Positions 1-7,957 of a stretch of 64,000 nt of DNA are shown here, in pieces (position 1 is the first letter of the stretch; the number at the start of each line of letters is the position of its first letter). The position numbers and the translations under genes were made by a program. The stretch is from Halopseudomonas pachastrellae. Lineage in GTDB: Bacteria > Pseudomonadota > Gammaproteobacteria > Pseudomonadales > Pseudomonadaceae. Location: positions 1 to 64,000 of the forward strand of contig NZ_FOUD01000020.1 in NCBI RefSeq assembly GCF_900114765.1. The letters run 5' to 3'. Under the pieces are notes generated by a model that was given only the letters and a program-made list of their open reading frames with translations, was not told where the DNA came from and made no database searches.

Positions 1-76
1 GGGTGGACACGGCTTACCAGCCTCCCCCGAGGATCAGTCGGGAACTATGCCTCCTTGGAGAGGCAGTAGTCGAGAT

Positions 77-345
77 ACAAGGGTGTACTAAGCCGCAAGC
101 GTGTACACCAATCGACCTGCGCAAGACTGTTACCCGTGCGGGCATGCGCGGATACGCTGCGCTTAATCCGCCCTACTGGCTGCGCTGTGCCGTAGGGTGT
201 ACTAAGCCGCAGGCGTGTACACCAATCGACTTGCAGAAGACTGTTACCCGAGCGGGCACCCGCGGATACGCTGCGCTCAATCCGCCCTACTGGCAGAGCT
301 GCGCTGTAGGGTGCACTGAGGCGCAGGCGTGTACACCGTGCTGAC
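77..345. repeat. Array of five alternating palindromic repeats
   Basis: About 30-base elements alternate in orientation: forward at 81-109, 195-223 and 309-337, reverse at 148-176 and 262-290. Forward copies begin GGGTGTACTAAGCCGCA and end GTGTACACC, so their ends pair. Reverse copies, read on the minus strand, begin GTAGGGCGGATTAAGCGCAG and end TATCCGC. The forward-plus-reverse pair recurs with an exact 114-base period. Because 114 is a multiple of three, a reading frame of 113 codons stays open through the array, but it has no protein-like character. Bases 1-76 show nothing recognisable and no gene is supported before position 358. Related elements occur at 12.6, 36.6 and 39.1-39.3 kb. Confidence 0.8.
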
Positions 346-357
346 TACCTAAACCCC

Positions 358-1137
358 TCAAAAAAACGGCTGGGCGCCGCACGCGACAAAATGGGGATTC
401 TCAAAGCCGGGTTTGCCGTACAGGAGCGGACCGCCGTCCAGGGTTTGTATCTGCCCGCCAGCTGCCGCCAACACTGCATGACCTGCCGCGATGTCCCATT
501 CCATGGTGCGCCCTTGACGGGGATAGATGTCGGCCTGGCCGGCAGCCAGCAGGCACAGCTTGAGCGAGGAGCCCGCGTTGATGAGCGAGCGAATCGGCCG
601 CCCTGCCAACAGCTGCGTGAGCGCTGCGCTATCGCCGTGGGAGCGGCTGGCCAGCACATCAAGCCCCTCTGAGGCAGGCTCACGAGCCTTAATGGCGCGG
701 CGCCCATCGGCATCTTCAATATAGGCGCCGCCAGCGCGAGACCCGGCGTACAGCGCGCCAATGGCCGGCGCAAAAACCACGCCCAGCAGCGGGCTGCCGT
801 TCTCGATCAGTGCAATGTTGACGGTAAACTCGCCGTTGCGGTTGACGAACTCCCGCGTGCCATCAAGGGGGTCAACCAGCCAGAAGCAATCAGCCACCTC
901 GGGCACGTGACCCGCCGCCGTCGCTTCTTCTGCCACCACCGGAAAGTCCACCCCCAACTCGGCCAACCCGGCCAGAATCAGCGCCTCGGCACGCTCGTCC
1001 GCATCCGTCACAGGAGACGCATCGTCCTTGCCGCGCACGGCAAAGTCGCTGTGATAAATGTCCATGATCACCTCACCGGCGGCGCGGGTGAGGGTGGCTA
1101 CGGCTTCCAGCAGCCGGTGTTGTTCGTCTGGGTGCAT
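358..1137 (-). CDS. cysQ: 3'(2'),5'-bisphosphate nucleotidase CysQ
   Basis: A 259-residue member of the inositol-monophosphatase-like, Mg-dependent, Li-sensitive phosphatase superfamily. CysQ hydrolyses 3'-phosphoadenosine 5'-phosphate (and PAPS) to AMP (APS), removing a by-product of sulfate assimilation. The metal-site signature is visible in order: SPVTDAD near residue 41, EE near 68, WLVDPLDGTREF near 85, and EWDIAAGHAVL near 213. The length is normal for the family. The start is supported by AGGAGG a few bases upstream of the ATG. It stands alone, convergent with nothing, downstream of the transposase remnant on the same strand. The exact substrate is inferred from overall similarity to CysQ rather than to SuhB. 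Confidence 0.9.
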   Translation of the reverse strand: MHPDEQHRLLEAVATLTRAAGEVIMDIYHSDFAVRGKDDASPVTDADERAEALILAGLAELGVDFPVVAEEATAAGHVPEVADCFWLVDPLDGTREFVNRNGEFTVNIALIENGSPLLGVVFAPAIGALYAGSRAGGAYIEDADGRRAIKAREPASEGLDVLASRSHGDSAALTQLLAGRPIRSLINAGSSLKLCLLAAGQADIYPRQGRTMEWDIAAGHAVLAAAGGQIQTLDGGPLLYGKPGFENPHFVACGAQPFF

Positions 1138-1185
1138 GGGGCCTCCTGAGTAAGGTGCCCATTATGCCCGCCGGAGCCGATCAAT

Positions 1186-1812
1186 TCACCTGGACTCATA
1201 GGCGCTGGACCAGCGCCACTGCTCAGGCCGCTCGCACAGGCCGGCCGCGACCGGCGTGTTGTGCAGCTCGCGAATGCTCTGTTGCAGGTCTTGCTCATCC
1301 TTGATGTACCTGTCCCAGTAATCGCGCATCCACAGCATGCGGCCGGGTGTGCCGAGCGTCAGCGACTGCTTGTTGCGGTGCATCTAATGTGTCGTCGCGG
1401 TTTTCCAAGCTTGAATGATGCGCGGGGTAGAGTAGGTTGGCTCCAGCAGAATCTGCGCGTGATTGGGCATGATGCACCAGGCGATCAGCTTGTAGCGTTT
1501 GCGATTCTGGCTTTCCAGCGCATCGGCCAACTCGGCCGCCATTTCGGGGTGTTCCAGCAGGCAACAACCGTGGCCCTGCTGCAGGTGATGATCCAGCCGC
1601 TGGCGCCGGTACAGCACACGCTCTTCCGGAGGCTGGGCTCGTACCTCCTCCTGCAAGGTCTGCATGGCGCTAGGAGGCAATGAGTCGGCCAGGCGCAGAG
1701 TGATGAGTTGCAGGTCGTACGGGATGGGCCGCTCTTCACGCTGTGGTGAGCGCTGCCAACCCTTCCAGATTTCTGTAGGCGTGAAACGAGGTGTAAATTT
1801 GTCTCTGGTCAT
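1186..1812 (-). pseudogene. REP-associated tyrosine transposase, interrupted by an in-frame amber codon
   Basis: Reading 1812 down to 1186 gives a 208-codon frame that matches the RAYT (TnpA-REP, Y1 transposase) family throughout. Landmarks are a WKGWQRSPQREERPIPYDLQ-type N-terminus, LDHHLQQGHGCCLLEHPEMA, the KRYKLIAWCIMPNHAQILLE core, WKTATT, MRDYWDRYI with the expected catalytic tyrosine, and NTPVAAGLCERPEQWRWSSAYE at the end. A single TAG at 1384-1386 stops the frame just after WKTATTH. The next codon is ATG in the same frame and the family similarity carries straight on, so this is a point nonsense mutation rather than a frameshift. The second histidine of the usual HUH pair (PNHxH) is also glutamine here (PNHAQ). 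Probably inactive unless the amber codon is suppressed. Confidence 0.85.
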
Positions 1813-1945
1813 GGACTTTCCTTATCGATGTACCAGATTTGAAGCTAACAATATGGGGGGGTTAATCTCTGCGACCTGTGACGCAAAAATGTCAATAAAA
1901 GGAAATGTCTGACGAATGGTCCAAATGTTGACGCACGAAGCCGCC

Positions 1946-1970
1946 GCCCCGTACATAACCCATACGGGGC
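1946..1970. terminator. Hairpin downstream of the vanZ gene (possible weak terminator)
   Basis: GCCCCGTA and TACGGGGC form a perfect 8-base-pair stem with a 9-base loop, about 50 bases past the stop codon of the last gene of the gfc operon. No T-run follows on the minus strand, so it is a weak candidate for an intrinsic terminator. The rest of 1813-2020 shows nothing recognisable. Confidence 0.35.
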
Positions 1971-2020
1971 AGGTCAGGGGCCAGAGGAGGAGAACGGAAG
2001 GGGAGTTGCTGCGCGCGGTG

Positions 2021-2407
2021 CTAGGCGGCCTGGCGGCGCAGCACGTACTGATAGCCGCTAATCAACAGCAAGCCGATCACCAAGCCGGTGCTGTTGGCGA
2101 CAATGTCGTGCCAGTCAGTGGAGCGGGTCGGGTGCAGTGACTGCACCAGCTCCACCGCCACACCAACCAGAGACAGCAGCACGGCACGCAACCACCAAGG
2201 CCAGCGCGCAAAGGCCAGAAAGCTCAGCAGCGTCAGCGCAAAGATACCGCCGCCATGATAAAAGCTGGCCTGCCAGCTGTAAGCCGCTGGCGGTGGGGTG
2301 GGGCGCATCCCCAGATACAGCCCTAAGGCCAGCAGTGCGAAGAACCCGACGACAAACCATGGGCGCCAAGTACGGCGTAGGTCTTCCAGCGTGCGCCACA
2401 TAACCAT
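2021..2407 (-). CDS. VanZ-like small membrane protein
   Basis: A 128-residue protein with about four predicted membrane segments, near residues 18-34, 48-66, 70-88 and 104-120. The motif ELVQSLHPTRSTDWHDIVANSTG is typical of VanZ-like proteins (E.Q...R..d..D...N..G). VanZ-family proteins are membrane proteins of poorly defined role, some linked to glycopeptide resistance or envelope modification. The start overlaps the stop of the upstream yjbH/gfcD gene (TAATG), so it is translated as the last gene of the exopolysaccharide export operon. A role in polysaccharide export or attachment is inferred only from this position. An internal ATG two codons in is an equally possible start. Confidence 0.7.
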   Translation of the reverse strand: MVMWRTLEDLRRTWRPWFVVGFFALLALGLYLGMRPTPPPAAYSWQASFYHGGGIFALTLLSFLAFARWPWWLRAVLLSLVGVAVELVQSLHPTRSTDWHDIVANSTGLVIGLLLISGYQYVLRRQAA

Positions 2408-4542
2408 TACTCGGTCAGGCGGCGGAAGCCGTCGTTGAAGTTGTCGAGGTCGCGGTCGTTGGTAAAGTTATAGAGCTGGTAGTAGCGGCCAAGTCGGGCG
2501 CCACCGTCACGGGTCAGCGGGTTCCAGGCGATGGTGCCGACAGACGTAGTGGAACGAATGAAGAAGGCATCGAACGGAATCTGGATATAGACGCCCTTAT
2601 CAAAGCTACCTTCACCAAACTCCTCCTTGGAGACGTTGGTCATGGTCGCCCAGGCGCCCATCGTGAAGCCATTGTCAAAGCGACGCGACAGGTCCAGCGT
2701 AGCGCCATAATCGCCCGCCAGGTAGCGGCCCACGCTGCCCTTGGCCAGCACGTCATAGATGCCAGTCTGCAGGTAACCGGTTACATGGCCAGTAAGGGTG
2801 GAATAGTCACGGAAGCTGAAGTCCTGCTCAAAACCGCGCTGCTTGACCCAGTTAAAGTCTGCCCCAATTGCCCAGTTTGCACCGTAGGGGCGGTACAGTA
2901 CTTCACCGCCAACACCGCCGTACATCCACTCAAACAGACCGGCATAGGCCATGGCATAGAGGTCACGATCCAGGCGGTGGGTCTGGGTGTACTGCAGGCG
3001 GCTGAGCTGCACATCTGAGCTGGTAGCGTACGAGCGAATGTCGGTGCGAACGCGCGGCAGATTACTTGGGGCGTCGTACTCAAACTTGTCGTAGTTGTTC
3101 AACAGGTTGACGCCAACGCTGCCGTTCAGCCACTTATTGTCATCAAAGTAGTAAGCACCGTTAAAGCGCAGCAGGAACTGGTACAGCAGAAAGCCATCTG
3201 GGCCGCCGACATTCTGGGTATAACCCAGCGAGGTGCCAAAGCTGTATTTGTCCAGGGGCGCGGTGTAGACAACCTCGTCATCCAGTACCGAGGGCACCGC
3301 GTTGACAACGCCCTTGCGCAAGGTGTCTGCGTTTACCTCGTTCATTTCATAACGGCGCAGCGTCTCGGCGTTAATACTGGTCTGGCTGACCTCCATGCCT
3401 CGGGGGCGATACACCAAGGTATACCAGTCGTAGGTGCCTTCACCCAGGCTGTTGTCCAGCACGCGCGCGGCGCGGCCCACGCCTTGGGCGCGGTTGCGAT
3501 AGCGGGTCTGGTCGCCGGTGACGATCACTTCGTCACCGTGCAGGGATATTTGCTGCACGTTGATGCCCGCATTTTCGCCAAGGCGACGGCTCACGTCGGC
3601 CCAGTCAACCTGGCTGCCGTTCACGCCAGCGGGTAGGCCGCGTCGAGCTTCGGGGGCCGGATCCAGGTATTTTTTTGGCTCCGGGTTAGTCTTCATGTTC
3701 GCCTGGTAGGTAATGCCGAACATGGCCGTGTTGCCACGCTCCAGTGCCGCGGTCAGGTCAATACTTTTGCCCAGGCGGTAGGTGGCGCCGAAGTTGATCG
3801 GATAGTCCTGATCAATGTCATTGTTTAGTGGCTCAGACTGATAGTCGTTACCATCCAGTTCTACCTTGAGGCGAAGGCGCTCCCAAGGGGTTTGATACTC
3901 GACACCGCCAAACACGCCAATGGGGCCTTTAAAGTAACGGTTGGTACCAAGGTCGCCGGCCTGAGATACGTCCGCAGTCACTTCGCCGCGGTCGTTGAAG
4001 CTGTCTTTAAACCACCCAAGCGGGTTATCGATGCCACCTCGATTACCGATATAGCCCCAGGCAATACCTAAGCTAACATCCAGGTCGTAAAAGCGTTTGT
4101 TGGCAACAAAGTATTCGCTGGAGAAAAGGCCCGTACCGCCAGCGTCTCGCATACCGAACGCAACTTGCGGAGTCCAGTAGCCTTCTTTAAGCAGGCGGAC
4201 TTTAAAGTCGATCGCCTTGTCCTTAAAGCTTTGGTCGCCACTAAACTCTTCTGGCCCGTAGTTTCGGTTGGTAATGGCGATATAGCGAATGGTGCCTTCG
4301 AGCCACGGCAGTGGCTGTGCAGAGATACTGTACCGGCTGTAGGGCTCGGTGCGGTTGGCGTTAAAGCTCAAGTTGCCGTCTTCGGCCATGCGTGCCGTTG
4401 GTGTTTGCAACAGACCAACGCCACCAAAGTCATGCTGGGTGGTGTTGTAGCGGCTATTAATGTCGGCGGTGGCGGTTAGGCTAACCAGTAGCAAAGACGG
4501 CAGCGCGGCAGCGGACAGGGTTGGCAGGGATGGACGCTGCAT
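2407..4542 (-). CDS. gfcD: YjbH/GfcD-type outer-membrane polysaccharide export protein
   Basis: A 711-residue exported protein with an N-terminal signal peptide (hydrophobic LPSLLLVSLTATA) and the YjbH-family N-terminus: FGGVGLLQTPTARMAEDGNL, then SRYSISAQPLPWLEGTIRY. YjbH and its homologue GfcD are large outer-membrane, probably beta-barrel, proteins needed for group 4 capsule or Yjb exopolysaccharide secretion. The many alternating aromatic and polar segments and the RLTE end are consistent with a barrel. It begins one base inside the gfcC stop codon (TAATG) and is followed without gap by the vanZ-like gene, so it is co-translated within the gfcA-E-B-C-D operon. The length agrees with the family. 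Confidence 0.88.
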   Translation of the reverse strand: MQRPSLPTLSAAALPSLLLVSLTATADINSRYNTTQHDFGGVGLLQTPTARMAEDGNLSFNANRTEPYSRYSISAQPLPWLEGTIRYIAITNRNYGPEEFSGDQSFKDKAIDFKVRLLKEGYWTPQVAFGMRDAGGTGLFSSEYFVANKRFYDLDVSLGIAWGYIGNRGGIDNPLGWFKDSFNDRGEVTADVSQAGDLGTNRYFKGPIGVFGGVEYQTPWERLRLKVELDGNDYQSEPLNNDIDQDYPINFGATYRLGKSIDLTAALERGNTAMFGITYQANMKTNPEPKKYLDPAPEARRGLPAGVNGSQVDWADVSRRLGENAGINVQQISLHGDEVIVTGDQTRYRNRAQGVGRAARVLDNSLGEGTYDWYTLVYRPRGMEVSQTSINAETLRRYEMNEVNADTLRKGVVNAVPSVLDDEVVYTAPLDKYSFGTSLGYTQNVGGPDGFLLYQFLLRFNGAYYFDDNKWLNGSVGVNLLNNYDKFEYDAPSNLPRVRTDIRSYATSSDVQLSRLQYTQTHRLDRDLYAMAYAGLFEWMYGGVGGEVLYRPYGANWAIGADFNWVKQRGFEQDFSFRDYSTLTGHVTGYLQTGIYDVLAKGSVGRYLAGDYGATLDLSRRFDNGFTMGAWATMTNVSKEEFGEGSFDKGVYIQIPFDAFFIRSTTSVGTIAWNPLTRDGGARLGRYYQLYNFTNDRDLDNFNDGFRRLTE

Positions 4543-5312
4543 TACCTAACGCGCTCCTGTGCGGGTGTCTGAGTGGCGATAAAGGCTGCCATATCGTCGT
4601 TAAAAGTCTCGGGCTCGTCGTCGGCGGTCAGTGCGGCTGCATCTATTGGTACGAACAGTGTCGCGCCGACTGCGACCGGCGCATCCTGTTGATTCCAGTG
4701 GCCGCTGCCTAGTTGCTCTACTGCTCCGTCCGGCTGTATCAGATACAGCGTGTCGGCGGAGGCTAGCCGGTGTGCAGGGCAGGCGGCTAGATAGTCATAC
4801 AGGCTGGTAGCATAGGAGTAAGTGAGCTTGCAGTCTGCTTGCACGGCACCGGTTACGGTAATGCTGTTTGGACGGAGCGCATAGTTGATCTTGTCTCCCG
4901 CCTCCAGCAGAGGGTTGAAGCGGACAAGTCTTTGCTTTAGGGGGTTCATTTCGGCCGGAATGCGGCCGGTAACGGGCATGCCCTCTACCTGAGCGATTAG
5001 CCGCTCAATCAGTGTTTGGGCTTCTGGGGCGCCAGCTAGTCGCGAGCGCACCTTGGCACTGCGGAGGTCAAACAACAGGCCCACCTTGAGCTTGCGCTGC
5101 TCCAGCTTGGCGCTTTCGCGTTGCAGCGTGGCACCCATATACCAAGCGTTTGGGCTGACTTGTGCGGTAACGGAGGCATCCAGTAGCCGAACGCCCGGCT
5201 GCCAGTTATAGGTGCCGGGTTGGGCTACTGCCCCGTTGACGCTGAATACGGGAGCCGCTGCGAGTAGCGCAGGGTGGAGCAGCAGCGCTGCTATTAGCAG
5301 CCTAACGATCAT
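4542..5312 (-). CDS. gfcC: GfcC/YjbG family capsule biosynthesis protein
   Basis: A 256-residue periplasmic protein with a cleavable signal peptide (LLIAALLLHPALLAAAPVFS). Family features are the early VNGAVAQPGTYNWQPGVRL segment, the GATLQRESAKLEQRKLKVGL helix and the repeated beta-grasp-like pattern resembling SLBB domains, as in GfcC. GfcC/YjbG is required for surface assembly of group 4 capsule or Yjb polysaccharide; its biochemical role is not settled. The start ATG shares ATGA with the gfcB stop (4-base overlap), and its own stop overlaps the gfcD start. This gene order matches gfcBCD of enteric bacteria. Confidence 0.85.
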   Translation of the reverse strand: MIVRLLIAALLLHPALLAAAPVFSVNGAVAQPGTYNWQPGVRLLDASVTAQVSPNAWYMGATLQRESAKLEQRKLKVGLLFDLRSAKVRSRLAGAPEAQTLIERLIAQVEGMPVTGRIPAEMNPLKQRLVRFNPLLEAGDKINYALRPNSITVTGAVQADCKLTYSYATSLYDYLAACPAHRLASADTLYLIQPDGAVEQLGSGHWNQQDAPVAVGATLFVPIDAAALTADDEPETFNDDMAAFIATQTPAQERVR

Positions 5313-5974
5313 TCTTGCGCATCCTTGCTGGTCTTATGGGTGCTGATAACTTCAAAAACCGGAAAGTCGGGGCTGGGGTGTTGCAGGCTGCGCCGCACCA
5401 GGCCGGTGTTCGGGTCCACCCAATACTGGTTGAGTGCCGAGTAGTCCAGCTCTGGCATCCAGATGCGCTCGTCAATGCGCTGGTATTGTGCCGTCTGGCC
5501 AAACAGAGTCAGCGACTCTTGCGGGCCTATAGAGTAGGTCGCAATTTGCGTAATGCCGGTCTGGTAGGACAGCGGAAAATCGACCAAGCGGGTTACCTGC
5601 TGGCCCTCGGTTACGCGCAAAAGGCCTGTTTTAAACGGATCATCTACGGTCAGAGGTTGGGCAACGTCTGTTTCCAGGCCAACAATTTGGCTGATGCGGC
5701 CATAACAGGTCTCAACCTGCTCGGCGATGCCCCACCAGGCGATGCAGCCGGTACTTCCGGCTGGCGCCGTAAACAGCGCCTCCGCAGCACCGGCGCGGAT
5801 CAGTAGGCTGTCACCGGATACTGCTAGCACTTGGCCGTCAGGTATCTCGTTGACCTTGCCTTGCCACGCCAGGCGGAAGCTGTCGATGGCGTTGGACGTC
5901 ATCGAGTTGCAGCCGCTCACAGTTACCGCAGCTGCGAGCAAGGCGCAGCTGCGCAGGGTGCGCATCCGGTACAC
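5309..5974 (-). CDS. gfcB: GfcB/YjbF family lipoprotein
   Basis: A 221-residue lipoprotein: the N-terminus LLAAAVTVSGCNS carries a lipobox with cysteine near residue 22. YjbF/GfcB proteins are outer-membrane lipoproteins of polysaccharide secretion operons. Conserved-looking parts include the ACYGRI-like ETCYGRISQIVGL segment, TRLVDFPLSYQTGITQIATY and the WMPELDYSALNQYWVDPNTG region. The frame opens with GTG at 5974; an ATG three codons later (5965) is an alternative start and neither has a convincing Shine-Dalgarno sequence. It follows gfcE by two bases and overlaps gfcC by four, so it is translated as part of the operon. Confidence 0.85.
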   Translation of the reverse strand: MYRMRTLRSCALLAAAVTVSGCNSMTSNAIDSFRLAWQGKVNEIPDGQVLAVSGDSLLIRAGAAEALFTAPAGSTGCIAWWGIAEQVETCYGRISQIVGLETDVAQPLTVDDPFKTGLLRVTEGQQVTRLVDFPLSYQTGITQIATYSIGPQESLTLFGQTAQYQRIDERIWMPELDYSALNQYWVDPNTGLVRRSLQHPSPDFPVFEVISTHKTSKDAQE

Positions 5975-5976
5975 GA

Positions 5977-7095
5977 TCAGTTGTCGTTAGAGAAGTCGTT
6001 GTAATCGCTACCCGCTCTGGCTGTAGTGCCCACAAGTGTGGCACTTGGCAGCAACTGGCTGATAAAGCGGTTCCAACGGGTAATCCCAGCAGCGCCAACA
6101 AATACGACGTCTTGCGGTTGCATTTCAAACTGGTCTGCCAAGATGAACGCAGAGGGGGATTGAGCGTTCAGCTGGAATACAGTGGCCTTGTCGGTTTCCA
6201 GGTTCTCGACGCCGCGAATCACGTATACCTCACGGCCACTGGACGTAGTGGGGGACGGGCCTCCAACAGTTGCCAGTACTTCGCTCAGTGTCATGCGGCT
6301 AGTACTGTAGGCTAGTGCAGTTGGGCTCGGCACTTCTCCCATGACGAAGATCTTACGGGCATCGTTCAAGCCGAAATGCAGCTTGTCGCCATCTTTCAAA
6401 TAGATATTGCCAACCGCACTGGGGTGGCCAGTGAGATAGTCGTAATCCAGTGTGTAGATTTGGCCATCGCGCAGAATTTGCAGGCGCGAGAGGTCCGCGC
6501 GGGATTGGTCAATCCCTGCCTCGCCGATTGCCTGCAGCAAGGTGAGGGGTTGCGAGTTGATTGCCCGAAAGCCAGGGTTGTTAAAAGCACCGCTCAGGGT
6601 GACCTTCTGGCTGTTGTATTCGAGAATGTTGACGTCAACCTGTGGTTGCTCGATATAGCGAGCCAAACGTTCTGAAATCAGCTTGCGCAGCTCCTCTTGG
6701 GTGAGCCCCGCCACTTTTACGTTGCCGATAAAGGGATAGAACAGGGTGCCGTCGTCTCGTACTACCCGCGCGTTGGCAGACGAGGGTTGCTGCTGGCCGC
6801 CGGGGATGGTCAGCTCTGGGTGGTCCCACACGGTGATGAACAGGGCGTCATTGGGGCCAAGCCGATAGTTTTCAGGAGCGTAATCAAGCAGTGCTTGAGG
6901 TATCTGCCGCTTGGGGCGTACGACACTTTCCTGTGCCAGCACCTTGGGGGTGATCTGCACCATCTCGACCATGCTTGCCTCGACAGAGTCTTCGGCGATC
7001 AGACGGTCCGTGTCCATATGCATGCCGGGGGAGAACATGCAGGCTTGCAGTAAAAGAGTCGTTGCGCCAAGGGCGCCGAGGGCGATGCGATTCAT
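5977..7095 (-). CDS. gfcE: Wza/GfcE-type outer-membrane polysaccharide export lipoprotein
   Basis: A 372-residue Wza-family protein that forms the octameric outer-membrane channel for capsule or exopolysaccharide. It has a lipobox (LLLQACMFSPG), the polysaccharide export domain (YRLGPNDALFITVWDHPELT, then RVVRDDGTLFYPFIGNVKVAGLT), two SLBB-like repeats (VTLSGAFNNPG and KIFVMGEVPSP) and a C-terminal amphipathic segment beginning WNRFISQLLPSATLVG, which in Wza is the helix that crosses the outer membrane. It is the likely partner of the Wzc/Etk kinase encoded at 26.4-28.6 kb. It lies downstream of gfcA across a strong intrinsic terminator, so its expression should depend on readthrough or antitermination. 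Confidence 0.93.
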   Translation of the reverse strand: MNRIALGALGATTLLLQACMFSPGMHMDTDRLIAEDSVEASMVEMVQITPKVLAQESVVRPKRQIPQALLDYAPENYRLGPNDALFITVWDHPELTIPGGQQQPSSANARVVRDDGTLFYPFIGNVKVAGLTQEELRKLISERLARYIEQPQVDVNILEYNSQKVTLSGAFNNPGFRAINSQPLTLLQAIGEAGIDQSRADLSRLQILRDGQIYTLDYDYLTGHPSAVGNIYLKDGDKLHFGLNDARKIFVMGEVPSPTALAYSTSRMTLSEVLATVGGPSPTTSSGREVYVIRGVENLETDKATVFQLNAQSPSAFILADQFEMQPQDVVFVGAAGITRWNRFISQLLPSATLVGTTARAGSDYNDFSNDN

Positions 7096-7139
7096 GGGCA
7101 GAAGTTCTTATAGTCAATTAGGCGGCGATAATGCCGCGC

Positions 7140-7175
7140 AAAAAAAAGCCACCCAAGCATGCTGGTGGGTGGCTT
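7140..7175 (-). terminator. Intrinsic terminator between gfcA and gfcE
   Basis: Read on the minus strand, a perfect 10-base-pair stem (AAGCCACCCA pairing with TGGGTGGCTT, 10-base loop) is followed directly by a run of eight T. It sits 25 bases after the gfcA stop and 45 bases before the gfcE start, inside what gene order says is one operon. It should stop most transcripts after gfcA unless an antiterminator acts. The RfaH gene lies just across the divergent promoter region. Confidence 0.85.
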
Positions 7176-7200
7176 TGTATCCGTTATAAAGCGCCCCGGA

Positions 7201-7512
7201 TCAGGGAGTGGTGGTGCCGCCGGTGGTGCTGCTGCCGCTGGTGCCTCCGGTACCGCTGGAGCCATCACCGTCATCGTTAGCTGCAGCAATAGCGCCGCCG
7301 ACGACTGCCCCGCCCAGAACAACGCCGCCCATACCGCTCAGGCCGCCCGATGCTTCGCCGCCAACAACTGCGCCACCACCAGTGCCAGAATTGCCGCCAG
7401 CAGCTGCGCCACCGGCGGGAGTGCCTGTGCCGTCTGTGCCGCTTTGGGCCATGGCCGCGCCGGAGGCGAGCAACAGGCCGCTGGCAATCAGTGCAAGTAC
7501 TTGTTTATTCAT
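7201..7512 (-). CDS. gfcA: GfcA/YjbE-like small secreted Gly/Ser/Thr-rich protein
   Basis: A 103-residue exported protein with a clear signal peptide (MNKQVLALIASGLLLASGAA then MAQS). The mature part is almost only Gly, Ala, Thr and Ser, with the tail DDGDGSSGTGGTSGSSTTGG and threonines at the end. The low-complexity Thr-rich C-terminus, the short length and the position as first gene before gfcE/B/C/D match GfcA (YmcD) and YjbE, whose roles are unknown. A good Shine-Dalgarno (AAGGAGA) precedes the ATG. The terminator directly after the gene suggests it is produced in excess over the downstream genes. Confidence 0.75.
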   Translation of the reverse strand: MNKQVLALIASGLLLASGAAMAQSGTDGTGTPAGGAAAGGNSGTGGGAVVGGEASGGLSGMGGVVLGGAVVGGAIAAANDDGDGSSGTGGTSGSSTTGGTTTP

Positions 7513-7730
7513 AACTCGTCTCCTTGTTACGTGGGAAATACGACTTGGATTATACGCAGTTAAAAGTGAATGAAAACCCCCAAATCAGAGCCTTGTTCCT
7601 AGTGCATGGTGGCGTCATGATGGCCATCAGGGTGTGCTGCTGGTACCCGAGGGCTTGTTGGTAGGACGGTTGTGTTTATGCGCTGGTTCGGGATGGTTGG
7701 CGTATGCGTTGGTGTATTTTGAATTTAATG

Positions 7731-7746
7731 TGTGACATTGGTCACA
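7731..7746. promoter_or_regulatory. CRP/Vfr-like binding site
   Basis: TGTGA, six bases (CATTGG), then TCACA: a perfect match to the two half-sites of the CRP/Vfr consensus. It lies 219 bases upstream of the gfcA start and 324 bases upstream of the preferred rfaH start, in their shared divergent region. Regulation of either side by a cAMP receptor protein is inferred. Confidence 0.55.
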
Positions 7747-7920
7747 AAGCTTTCATGCGGTAGGCGTAGATCACGGTAGGGCGGGGTCTGGTGCTATCGG
7801 AGCCTGTCTCGCTACAGGCCAAAGCGGGTGCGGGGGCTGTCTTTTCGCGCCAAAACTATTGTGCGGTGGCGCGTGATGACCATGTGTCGCCCCGGGTAAG
7901 TCAAGTCTTGTCCGGGGGGA

Positions 7921-7957
7921 GGGCAGGCAATTATCATTGCGCCGCAATTGCCTGCCC
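7921..7957. other. Long hairpin in the rfaH leader
   Basis: GGGCAGGCAATT and AATTGCCTGCCC form a perfect 12-base-pair stem around a 13-base loop, followed on the plus strand by AGGGTTTTGGGG. It is about 100 bases upstream of the preferred rfaH start. It could be a leader attenuator for rfaH, a weak terminator or a protein-binding site. The short, broken T-run argues against a classic terminator. Confidence 0.45.

Noticed and set aside
3-344. 113-codon open frame at the left edge
   Set aside because: It is produced by the 114-base repeat period; the translation is an internally repeated, non-protein-like sequence rich in Cys and Pro without a ribosome-binding site.
77-345. Possible CRISPR array
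   Set aside because: The elements alternate in orientation, are themselves palindromic, the intervening sequence is repeated rather than unique, and no cas gene is nearby.
7756-7767. Near-ops sequence TGCGGTAGGCGT on the plus strand upstream of rfaH
   Set aside because: It differs from the ops consensus at the first base and at the conserved T, and an RfaH site in front of rfaH itself has no other support. Autoregulation was considered but not claimed.
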